Positions 1 to 5,852 are shown, counted from the stretch's first letter. The stretch: DNA of 6,168 bases from Candidatus Babelota bacterium (GCA_017999075.1 JAGOBX010000230.1:1-6168); one strand, 5' to 3'. The notes: a model not told the origin generated them from the sequence alone. A program made the numbers and translations.

Positions 1-6
1 CCATCT

Positions 7-177
7 TCATTTAAAAAACGATATGATAAAACCTGTCATCATCATAACAATAACAAAAGCTCCCACAAGAGGATAAAAATATCCGCCTATCAAAAGTATT
101 AAAGTTATCCACGACAGAATAAGCTGAATCTTTTTTCGGCAGTCAACATCTTTTTTTATTTTTTCTTTATCTTCCAT
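7..177 (-). CDS. 56-aa membrane ORF, possible interrupted 4Fe-4S membrane protein
   Basis: Translated from ATG at 177-175 to TGA at 9-7. The product has a charged start (MEDKEKIKKD), then a hydrophobic stretch of about 37 residues (roughly 18-55) with a central GGYFYP that could be a turn between two membrane helices, and it ends ISFFK. A weak purine run (GGGG, 187-190) lies upstream. The pattern RKKIQ...GGYFYPLVG...FFK resembles, from memory, the N-terminus of membrane 4Fe-4S (polyferredoxin-like) proteins that continue G-R-W/F-x-C-G-x-x-C-P. The two codons after the TGA encode Arg-Trp, so TGA stands where Gly (GGA) would be expected. It may be a true small protein, a gene broken by a nonsense change, or a sequence error. 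The stop also overlaps an ATG (10-8, ATGA arrangement) that could start a coupled gene running off the left edge. Function is not established. Confidence 0.55.
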   Translation of the reverse strand: MEDKEKIKKDVDCRKKIQLILSWITLILLIGGYFYPLVGAFVIVMMMTGFIISFFK

Positions 178-249
178 AAATATTTACCCCATAAAAAATT
201 AAAATTAATTTTTCCGTATTTATATATATATAATATTTTGTAAAATGTA

Positions 250-295
250 AGTTTAAATAATTAAACTATATATTTTCATTATGATATATATAATG
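250..295. repeat. Two short A/T-rich inverted repeats
   Basis: AGTTTAA (250-256) and TTAAACT (261-267) form a perfect 7-bp stem around a 4-base loop. CATTAT (277-282) and ATAATG (290-295) form a perfect 6-bp stem around 7 bases. Both lie just downstream of the stop codon of the Spy-like gene (read on the minus strand) and upstream of the 56-codon ORF. Neither is followed by a T-run on the minus strand, so they are not good intrinsic terminators. They could stabilise an mRNA end or bind a regulator. In DNA this AT-rich, such palindromes also arise by chance. Confidence 0.3.
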
Positions 296-303
296 CTATC
301 GCA

Positions 304-807
304 TCACATATCATCATATATTGCTCCAACCAAATCAAGTTCCAGTTTCAATTCAGGATTATTATTCCAATTATTCATCCTATTTTTTAAATTCGCATGT
401 ACTTTTTCTTTCAACTTAATAATTTTCTGCCATTGTTCTTTGGTTAATATTTTTTTCACTGCAATGCGAAACTCTATACTTTTGTTTCTGACTTTTAAAC
501 CTATATCAGTTACCTCATCAGCTTTTTTTATAATCATTTTTTCTTCAAGAGGCTCATGATTTTTCCAAATTTCAAGCAATTCATCTTTCTGTTTCATAAG
601 CTGTTTTGATAATGGATTTATTGTTTTTCTCAACTCGGATTGAAGCTCTATTATCTGTTTTTTTTGTTCTGCCGTAAGATCAAGATAATTCGATATAACT
701 GGACGTTCATCATTATCTTTAACGGCATTTGTGTCTTCAAAACATAATACTGAATTCACAAATACAACTAACATAAATATAAATAATATTGAACTTATTT
801 TTTTCAT
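304..807 (-). CDS. Spy/CpxP-like periplasmic LTxxQ protein
   Basis: A predicted 167-aa exported protein. Residues 1 to about 22 are a Sec signal peptide: KK, then a hydrophobic core, then NSVLC. The mature part is highly charged and helical, with the two LTxxQ motifs of the Spy/CpxP/ZraP group: LTAEQ (44-48) and LTKEQ (121-125), with long amphipathic helices between and after. Known family members are small periplasmic chaperones or stress and metal sensors that form cradle-like helical dimers. The exact role here is inferred only at family level. The start is ATG 807-805, 7 bases after AAAGGTGGG (823-815). The in-frame GTG at 819 lies inside that ribosome site and is not the start. The gene is transcribed divergently from the encapsulin operon across a shared 135-bp region. 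No histidine-rich metal-binding tail is seen. It ends with TGA, showing that this codon is a normal stop here. Confidence 0.8.
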   Translation of the reverse strand: MKKISSILFIFMLVVFVNSVLCFEDTNAVKDNDERPVISNYLDLTAEQKKQIIELQSELRKTINPLSKQLMKQKDELLEIWKNHEPLEEKMIIKKADEVTDIGLKVRNKSIEFRIAVKKILTKEQWQKIIKLKEKVHANLKNRMNNWNNNPELKLELDLVGAIYDDM

Positions 808-814
808 AATTTTT

Positions 815-823
815 CCCACCTTT
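815..823 (-). promoter_or_regulatory. Ribosome binding site of the Spy-like gene
   Basis: AAAGGTGGG on the minus strand, with 7 bases to the ATG at 807. It fixes the start at 807 rather than at the in-frame GTG (819), which is part of the site itself. The GGTG core recurs before the phospholipase D-family gene and the encapsulin gene. Confidence 0.7.
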
Positions 824-859
824 ATAATAAAAAAAATATATTTTCAATAAAAATATTTA

Positions 860-888
860 TTGACAATTCAATTTTACTATAATATATT
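860..888 (+). promoter_or_regulatory. Sigma-70-type promoter for the encapsulin operon
   Basis: A perfect -35 TTGACA (860-865), a 17-base spacer and a -10 TATATT (883-888, 5 of 6 to TATAAT). Transcription should begin near 895, giving a leader of about 48 bases made almost wholly of A/T before the start at 943. The -35 lies in an imperfect palindrome (TTGA-CAAT-TCAA, 860-871). A 9-bp direct repeat ATATTTATT (853-861 and 884-892) touches both promoter boxes. The divergent Spy-like gene must draw its promoter from the same 135 bp, but no single minus-strand box pair stands out. Confidence 0.7.
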
Positions 889-930
889 TATTAAAAAAAA
901 GCAAAAAAATATTTTTAAATTTTTAAAACA

Positions 931-938
931 GTGGTGAT
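931..938 (+). promoter_or_regulatory. Ribosome binding site that sets the encapsulin start
   Basis: GTGGTGAT differs by one base from GAGGTGAT, the complement of the 16S rRNA 3' tail. It ends at a normal distance before the GTG at 943 (GGTG 933-936, then 6 bases). The two in-frame GTG codons at 931 and 934 fall inside the site and have no ribosome site of their own, so 943 is the preferred start. Confidence 0.65.
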
Positions 939-942
939 TATT

Positions 943-2340
943 GTGGAAGAAAAAAATGGTAATCTGCATAGTGTGAGCACAAGGACAGCCCGCAATCTTG
1001 CAACAACAACAAAAACAATACCTCAAATGACTGCAATAAGCCCAAGATGGCTTCTTAAAATGCTTCCATGGATAAATGTCGAAGCAGGAACATATCGCGT
1101 AAACAGAAAAAAAATTATAACTAAAAAAGATATGAAAATAAATATTGATGTTGGTGCTGAACAGATACAATTAAAACCCGAACAATTAACTTCAATAGCT
1201 TCGTTTCTTGATTTAGATGAAAATTTAATGAAACTGCTTATCTCAAAATTTGAGGTTGAAAAATTTGATGTTGGTCAAAAACCTATTCCAATCGGTGAAC
1301 AGATAAAATTTTTTATAATAGCAAAAGGAAAAATCGAACTGCATAAAATAGGTTCATTTGGTCAAAAAATTGTTCTTAAAGTACTATCTGACGGCAATTA
1401 TTTTGGAGATTTATGTTTTGTCGGAGAACAACTTGGTCAAGTTTATGCGAAAGCATTATCACCATGTATTCTTCTTTCAATGAAATCAGAACAATTCCAG
1501 AAGTTTATGGAAGTGGTTCCTGATATAAGAGAACGTATGGATACAGCGAAAAAAAGAATGGAAAAACAATCAGAGTTATCTGATGAATACGGAGAAAAAA
1601 AAATAAATGTTTCATCTGCATATGAAGGAGAACCTGATATTTCAGAAACATTTATTGACTACGAAGATGAACCATTGGAATATCCATTAAGCATAATTCA
1701 AAGTATTTTAACAGTTCATACAAGAGTAACTGACATTTATAATAATCCTATAAATCAGCTGCGTGAGCAGTTAAGACTGACCATTGAAGCAATGAAAGAA
1801 CAACAAGAACGTGAAATTATTTGTAACCCTGAATTCGGTTTAATAAATGCGGTATCTTCGTCCTCTCATATAACAACAAGAGGCGGTTCTCCAACCCCTG
1901 ATGATATGGATGAATTATTAACGAGAGTGTGGAAAAAACCTTCTTTTTTTCTTGCTCATCCGCGCGCAGTGGCAGCATTCGGAAGAGAATGTACCCGCAG
2001 AGGAGTTCCACCTGTAGTAACAGATAAATTCGGAAGTCCTTTTATAACTTGGCGCGGAGTACCTATAATACCATCAGACAAGGTTCCTGTTGACGAGCGT
2101 GGTATGACAAAAATATTATTAATGCGTACAGGCGAAAGTGAGCAAGGTATAGTCGGATTACATCAAATAGGTATACCTGATGAAGTGATGCCGGGATTAT
2201 CAGTGCGTTTTATGGGTATTAATAAAAAATCAATTGCTTCCTATCTTGTTACTCTGTATTTTTCTGTAGCTGTACTTGTAGATGATGCGTTAGGCGTCCT
2301 TGATAATGTTGAGGTATCTAATTATTATGAATATAAATAA
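943..2340 (+). CDS. Family 2B-type encapsulin shell protein with cNMP-binding-like domain
   Basis: A predicted 465-aa capsid-like protein that self-assembles into a hollow nanocompartment in the cytoplasm. Residues 1-60 carry the conserved N-terminal part of Family 2 shells (the SrpI / major membrane protein I group): TRTARNLATTTKTIPQ, SPRWLLKMLPW, VEAGTYRVN. Residues about 83-200 are an inserted cyclic-nucleotide-binding-like domain, followed by a charged linker (200-225). The rest (about 226-465) is the main HK97-fold portion, with VHTRVTDIYNNPINQ, REQLRLTIEA, NPEFGL, PTPDDMDELLTRVWKKPSFF, FITWRGVPIIPSDKVP, LLMRTGES, LSVRFMGINKKSIASYLV and AVLVDDALGVL. Shells without the insert (2A) are about 310 aa. 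The longer length fits 2B. The start is GTG 943, chosen by its ribosome site. The gene overlaps the cysteine desulfurase gene by 14 bp, so that enzyme is the expected cargo. The identity is very secure; the 2B label rests on the inserted domain. Confidence 0.95.
   Translation: MEEKNGNLHSVSTRTARNLATTTKTIPQMTAISPRWLLKMLPWINVEAGTYRVNRKKIITKKDMKINIDVGAEQIQLKPEQLTSIASFLDLDENLMKLLISKFEVEKFDVGQKPIPIGEQIKFFIIAKGKIELHKIGSFGQKIVLKVLSDGNYFGDLCFVGEQLGQVYAKALSPCILLSMKSEQFQKFMEVVPDIRERMDTAKKRMEKQSELSDEYGEKKINVSSAYEGEPDISETFIDYEDEPLEYPLSIIQSILTVHTRVTDIYNNPINQLREQLRLTIEAMKEQQEREIICNPEFGLINAVSSSSHITTRGGSPTPDDMDELLTRVWKKPSFFLAHPRAVAAFGRECTRRGVPPVVTDKFGSPFITWRGVPIIPSDKVPVDERGMTKILLMRTGESEQGIVGLHQIGIPDEVMPGLSVRFMGINKKSIASYLVTLYFSVAVLVDDALGVLDNVEVSNYYEYK
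1189..1542 (+). other. Inserted cNMP-binding-like domain of the shell protein
   Basis: Residues about 83-200 of the encapsulin show the beta-roll pattern of the CRP/cNMP-binding fold: F-x-V-G-Q-x-P-I (108-115), FFIIAKGKIELHK (123-135), VLSDGNYFGDL (147-157), and a closing helix around 183-199. In binding-competent domains the phosphate cassette reads roughly FGE-L-A ... R-S/T-A. Here the Glu is Asp156, and the segment where the Arg should lie (GQVYAKAL, 165-172) has none. Canonical cAMP/cGMP binding is therefore doubtful. The domain may be structural or may bind something else. Boundaries are approximate. Confidence 0.8.
2311..2314 (+). promoter_or_regulatory. Ribosome binding site of the cysteine desulfurase, inside the shell gene
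   Basis: GAGG lies 12 bases before the ATG at 2327, within the last codons of the encapsulin gene. The spacing is rather long, so translation may depend partly on coupling with ribosomes finishing the shell gene at 2340. It supports ATG 2327 over the upstream in-frame TTG 2300 and ATG 2306, which would place this site inside the coding region. Confidence 0.5.
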
Positions 2341-2620
2341 TATTGATTATCCTGGAACACCTCAGGATAGTTCCGAATATTCAGAACTTGATAATATTGC
2401 CAAACAGCTTTATTCTCAAATTCCAGGTTCAAGTATTTCATCTGAGCATATGAATTCGGCAGGTGTACCCGTTACTTTCGATGACATAAAAAAAATGTTA
2501 TTTTCCGATAATGCAGCATTTTGCAATTCAATATCCGGAATTTCTAACAGTACTATTGACAACAATAATTTTTTTGCAGGGTCGCCGAATTCAACAAGTT
2601 CATCTTCTCTTCCCGGATTA
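2327..2620 (+). other. Predicted cargo-loading N-terminal extension of the desulfurase
   Basis: Residues 1-98 precede the normal SufS start (LFDLKNIRNDFPIL). They are rich in Ser, Asn and Gly, probably disordered (NSTIDNNN, GSPNSTSSSS), and broken by short hydrophobic motifs: IDYPGTPQ (6-13), LDNIAKQLYSQIPG (21-34) and VTFDDIKKMLF (49-59). Cysteine desulfurases packaged by Family 2 encapsulins are known to carry such long disordered N-termini that direct encapsulation. The IAxxLY...PG motif resembles ones I recall from that group. The role is inferred from this and from the operon; which motif touches the shell is unknown. Confidence 0.75.
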
Positions 2621-3856
2621 TTTGATTTGAAAAATATCAGAAATGATTTTCCTATATTAAATCAAAAGATAAATGGCAGAGATTTAATCTGGTTTGATAA
2701 TGCGGCGACAACTCAAAAACCCAGGCAGGTAATTGAAACACTTAAAAATTATTATGAAAATGACAATTCAAATATCCATCGCGGCGCACATACACTGGCA
2801 AAAAGATCAACAGACAGATACGAAGCTGCTCGCGAAAAAGTGCAATCTTTTATTGGAGCTAAATCAAAAGATGAAATAATTTTCTTGAGAGGTACAACTG
2901 AAGCAATAAATCTTGTTGCTCAGTCATATGGCAGAAAATATATTGGAGAAGGCGATGAAATACTGGTAACAAATCTTGAACATCATTCCAATATTGTTCC
3001 TTGGCAGATGCTTGCTCAGGAAAAAAAAGCCATTATAAAAGTTATACCTGTAAATGATAACGGCGATATTATGCTTGAAGAATATGAGCGGTTATTGAAT
3101 TCAAAAACAAAAATTGTGGCTGTAACTCACGTATCAAATTCAATCGGTTCAATCGTACCTGTTGAAACAATGGTTGAATCAGCACATAAGTATGGAGCTA
3201 AAGTTTTAATTGACGGAGCTCAGTCTGTTCCGCATTTCAGAGTAAATATGCAAAAAATCAATCCTGATTTTTATGTTTTTTCAGGACACAAACTTTTCGG
3301 TCCAACTGGAATAGGAGTATTATACGGAAAATCTGAACTGCTTAAAGAAATGCCTCCTTGGCAAGGCGGCGGAAGTATGATAAAATACGTTTCATTTGAC
3401 AGCACTGTTTATAATGATATACCCCAAAAATTTGAAGCTGGAACAAACAATATAGCAGGCGCTATAGGATTAGGCGCAGCAATTGATTATTTAAACAACA
3501 TAAATTTTGAATGGGCTTCAATGTATGAGCAGGAATTAATGGCGTATGCTACTAACTCATTGTCATCATTAAATGGATTACACCAAATAGGAAAATCTTC
3601 CCATAAAATAGGAGTTATTTCTTTTATAATAGACGATTTTAAACCTGAAGAAGTAGGCAAATTCCTTGATCAAGAAGGAATAGCTGTACGTGCAGGACAT
3701 CATTGCGCTCAGCCTACAATGCAGAGATTCAACGTAACAGGTACTGTCAGGCCATCTTTTTCATTCTATAATACGCGGGAAGAAATAGATATTTTAGTCA
3801 GCTCATTAAAACGTATGATTAACCGTAAAACAAAAAAAACATTATTTGATTTTTAA
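2327..3856 (+). CDS. SufS-type cysteine desulfurase, encapsulin cargo
   Basis: A predicted 509-aa PLP enzyme that removes sulfur from L-cysteine, giving alanine and an enzyme-bound persulfide. Residues 1-98 are an added Asn/Ser-rich region (see separate entry). Residues about 99-509 are a full group II (SufS/CsdA) cysteine desulfurase: DNAATTQKP (124-132), NIHRGAHTLA (149-158), EHHSNIVPW (218-226, His219 stacking on PLP), DGAQS (296-300), SGHKLFGPTG (319-328) with the PLP-binding Lys322, EAGTNNIAGAIG (370-381), RAGHHCAQP (455-463) with catalytic Cys460, and VRPS (474-477) with the substrate-carboxylate Arg475. All key residues are present, so activity is expected. SufS enzymes are usually about 405 aa; the excess length is all N-terminal. 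The start overlaps the shell gene by 14 bp, implying one mRNA. No SufE/SufU-type acceptor, SufBCD or rhodanese lies nearby, which suggests a role in sulfur storage or trafficking rather than housekeeping Fe-S assembly (inference). Confidence 0.95.
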   Translation: MNINNIDYPGTPQDSSEYSELDNIAKQLYSQIPGSSISSEHMNSAGVPVTFDDIKKMLFSDNAAFCNSISGISNSTIDNNNFFAGSPNSTSSSSLPGLFDLKNIRNDFPILNQKINGRDLIWFDNAATTQKPRQVIETLKNYYENDNSNIHRGAHTLAKRSTDRYEAAREKVQSFIGAKSKDEIIFLRGTTEAINLVAQSYGRKYIGEGDEILVTNLEHHSNIVPWQMLAQEKKAIIKVIPVNDNGDIMLEEYERLLNSKTKIVAVTHVSNSIGSIVPVETMVESAHKYGAKVLIDGAQSVPHFRVNMQKINPDFYVFSGHKLFGPTGIGVLYGKSELLKEMPPWQGGGSMIKYVSFDSTVYNDIPQKFEAGTNNIAGAIGLGAAIDYLNNINFEWASMYEQELMAYATNSLSSLNGLHQIGKSSHKIGVISFIIDDFKPEEVGKFLDQEGIAVRAGHHCAQPTMQRFNVTGTVRPSFSFYNTREEIDILVSSLKRMINRKTKKTLFDF

Positions 3857-3958
3857 CTTCAGTTTGGATATTTCGTATATACGGGTTAATAAATCGTGAT
3901 TTGATTGAGGATTCATTTATCAAAGGGTACATACACCAACCCATAACCAATCGTCTTT
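3857..3958. other. Convergent intergenic spacer
   Basis: These 102 bases separate the converging desulfurase and MipA/OmpV-like genes. A modest stem TTTGAT/ATCAAA (3900-3905 with 3919-3924, plus an inner TGA/TCA) is present but lacks a following T-run. T5 at 3956-3960 is too far from it. No convincing intrinsic terminator or gene is seen. Confidence 0.4.
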
Positions 3959-4726
3959 TTATTTAAATAATACATAATTTATATTAAACATTAATTTGAT
4001 AGTGCATTTCGTATCTATTATTGGACTATTAGAAATTTTATCAGTTAAATATTCAAAACCAGACAATATATTACAACTTAATTTATTGGTAATATTATAT
4101 GAGTAAATCAAAGATAGTGAAGGAATAAATACACCAGGTACTTTATAATTATTTCTGTATGTTGACATTTCACCTTGTTCAACTCCATAGTAATAATTTG
4201 CAAATTCACTATTTAAATAGTTAATACTAATTTGAGGAATTAAAATTGATTTTTTATTTAAAAATATTATTTTAGTACTATCTAATCCAAATATAAAACC
4301 TTTGTTTCTATTTGAAATGTCAAAACTTATTTTGGGAGTAACAGAAAAATTATATTCTTTCAAATGACAATCATACTGAATTCCTAAATGAATTGAATTT
4401 TTCCTATCTTTCATTCCATTTAAAAAGAAAATATCGTTTGATTTATATCCGTTCATAATATAATCAAAATATATCAGCATAGGTTTTTTATTAATTTTAA
4501 TTCCTAATTCAGTTCCTTTTAAATATAAATTTTTATAAGAAAATTGAATTATCGGAAATATAAATAAATCTTTTTTCTGAGATTTATATAGTGATGATTT
4601 AACTCCAGTAATTATCCCTGCAGATAATTGATTTGACTGAAAAGATTCTTCAGAAATAACTTTATTGCTGAATAATAATAAAATAATAATAATTTTAATT
4701 GCCGATGATTTAATATACTTTTTCAT
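3959..4726 (-). CDS. MipA/OmpV-family outer-membrane protein
   Basis: A predicted 255-aa exported beta-barrel. Residues 1 to about 25 are a Sec signal peptide (MKKYIKSSAIK, a hydrophobic core, then NKVISEES). The mature part alternates polar and hydrophobic residues as in transmembrane strands and has MipA/OmpV landmarks: an early GVKSSLYKSQKKDLFIFPII segment matching the family's 'Y-G-S ... P-I' start, YYYGVEQGE (178-186) matching the family YYGV motif, and a late ISNSPII (231-237) matching its 'SPI' segment. The chain ends NYVLFK, with Phe next to last instead of the usual terminal aromatic. Characterised relatives are scaffold or porin-like outer-membrane proteins, but the substrate here is unknown. 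It follows the phospholipase D-family gene by 69 bp on the same strand. No Shine-Dalgarno sequence is visible before ATG 4726-4724 (the upstream bases read ATATCCTTAAAACTAAA), which is unusual beside its neighbours. Confidence 0.75.
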   Translation of the reverse strand: MKKYIKSSAIKIIIILLLFSNKVISEESFQSNQLSAGIITGVKSSLYKSQKKDLFIFPIIQFSYKNLYLKGTELGIKINKKPMLIYFDYIMNGYKSNDIFFLNGMKDRKNSIHLGIQYDCHLKEYNFSVTPKISFDISNRNKGFIFGLDSTKIIFLNKKSILIPQISINYLNSEFANYYYGVEQGEMSTYRNNYKVPGVFIPSLSLIYSYNITNKLSCNILSGFEYLTDKISNSPIIDTKCTIKLMFNINYVLFK

Positions 4727-4795
4727 TTTAGTTTTAAGGATATTACTGATAGATCGCCATCACATTACAGAAATTTTCAAAAAAAATATTTTCAA

Positions 4796-5845
4796 TCAAT
4801 TATTTTTATATTTCAGTTTCTTATTATTTAACTTCCATAATTTTTCAAAATAATCATTAAAAAATGAAGCAGTAATATCAGTTTTAACGAGTAAATTCGC
4901 TTCATTATACTGCATCATGGCTCCGTATCCCCAATTAGTTGAACCTAAAACAACTATATCGTCAACTATAAGTAATTTGGCATGCGTTATTTCTTTAAGC
5001 GGGTCAAACCTAACTTCAATTTTATTTTCTTTCAAATATTCCGCAACTTCATAATTATATTTGTTGATCAAATCATTGTAGTCGCTTTGTTCCATCATAA
5101 CTCTGACTTTTACACCGCGAGCTTCAGCAGATATCAAAGCGTTCAATAATTTATTAATTGGGGAATTTGAAGATTTAGCATCAGAAATTCTCAAACCATA
5201 CATATAAAGATTTATATATTTATTTGAATCTGAAATCAATTTTAATACGCGAGGAAAATAATTTCTATTGACAATTGGTTCGGCATTTTCAAGTTTTACC
5301 AAATTCAATTCAGGATCTTTTGAAGAATCATCCCATAATTTATCAAAGTATTCGGAATAATATAATGCAAGTTTTTCGTTTTTAAATAAAACATTAGTTT
5401 CGTTATTATGTAATATTGATTTATAACTTAAATTTGTAGAACCAAGCATAACTTTTTTGTTGTCGAAAATATACATTTTGCAGTGTGTTTTTCTTGCTTC
5501 CATATCAAATTTAAAATTTATTTTTAAATTTTTATTTATCTTTTCAAAAGTTTTTTCAGATTTATCTCTGAGTTCAGATTCACAAAGAATATTTATTTTT
5601 ACGCCGCGAGCAGCAGCTTTATTAAGAGCATCCACAATTTTAAAAATAACTTTATCATTATTAAATTCAAAATGAACAATCTTAATTGATGATTTCGAAT
5701 TTTTGATTTCGTTAAATAAAACATCAAGATAATTATGTTTGGTAACAGGAATTATGTCGCTGTCAGTTAAAACATCCGCAGCGCCGCAATAATTTTTTGA
5801 TACAAAAAATAATAAAAATAACAGAAACAAAAACATTTTTTTCAT
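4796..5845 (-). CDS. Secreted phospholipase D-family protein with two HKD motifs
   Basis: A predicted 349-aa protein. Residues 1 to about 22 form a signal peptide (MKKMFLFLLFLLFFVSKNYCGA), so it acts outside the cytoplasm. The rest is two copies of the PLD fold. The first has HCKMYIFD (His121, Lys123, Asp128) and GSTN (135-138). The second has HAKLLIVD (His288, Lys290, Asp295) and GSTN (301-304). Each copy also has A-ARGVK (78-83, 242-246), a later NE (Glu149, Glu315) and a closing YF-KLW. Both catalytic sets are complete, so phosphodiester-cleaving or transferring activity is expected via a phospho-histidine intermediate. The substrate (phospholipid, nucleic acid or cardiolipin precursor) cannot be told from sequence. 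It is shorter than a typical cardiolipin synthase (about 480 aa) and lacks that enzyme's paired N-terminal membrane helices. It lies 63 bp downstream of plsY and upstream of the MipA/OmpV-like gene. ATG 5845 has a good ribosome site. Confidence 0.9.
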   Translation of the reverse strand: MKKMFLFLLFLLFFVSKNYCGAADVLTDSDIIPVTKHNYLDVLFNEIKNSKSSIKIVHFEFNNDKVIFKIVDALNKAAARGVKINILCESELRDKSEKTFEKINKNLKINFKFDMEARKTHCKMYIFDNKKVMLGSTNLSYKSILHNNETNVLFKNEKLALYYSEYFDKLWDDSSKDPELNLVKLENAEPIVNRNYFPRVLKLISDSNKYINLYMYGLRISDAKSSNSPINKLLNALISAEARGVKVRVMMEQSDYNDLINKYNYEVAEYLKENKIEVRFDPLKEITHAKLLIVDDIVVLGSTNWGYGAMMQYNEANLLVKTDITASFFNDYFEKLWKLNNKKLKYKNN

Positions 5846-5852
5846 AAAATTA

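Noticed and set aside
1-177. UGA read as glycine across the genome (as in Gracilibacteria/SR1)
   Set aside because: TGA ends the Spy-like gene and the PLD-family gene at sensible places, and reading on gives no recognisable protein, so the standard code applies.
281-559. Plus-strand open frame of 92 codons
   Set aside because: It runs antisense to the Spy-like gene, has no ribosome site and shows no domain-like composition.
878-883. Perfect TATAAT as the -10 of the encapsulin promoter
   Set aside because: It lies only 12 bases from TTGACA and has no other good -35. The TATATT at 883-888 has the ideal 17-base spacing.
877-1170. Minus-strand open frame over the encapsulin promoter and start
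   Set aside because: It is rich in Phe, Cys and Tyr, typical of a shadow of AT-rich coding sequence, and lies on the conserved N-terminus of the shell gene.
1817-2011. Minus-strand open frame inside the encapsulin gene
   Set aside because: It is antisense to strongly conserved shell sequence, with no start signal and no family resemblance.
3900-3960. Intrinsic terminator after the desulfurase
   Set aside because: The stem is weak and A/T-rich, and the nearest T-run begins about 30 bases beyond it.
4774-4795. Terminator after the PLD-family gene
   Set aside because: A T8 run exists on the minus strand (4786-4779), but no G/C-containing hairpin precedes it.
4665-5675. Plus-strand open frames at 4665-4853 and 5457-5675
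   Set aside because: Both are antisense to the OmpV-like and PLD-family genes and are low-complexity hydrophobic strings without start signals.
3959-5845. Fusion or read-through of the PLD-family and OmpV-like genes, which share a frame
   Set aside because: Two in-frame TGA codons separate them, and the OmpV-like product starts with its own signal peptide. A shared frame occurs one time in three by chance.
5780-5845. PLD-family protein as a lipoprotein via Cys20
   Set aside because: The residues before the cysteine (KNY) do not fit a lipobox. A simple cleaved or anchored signal peptide fits better.
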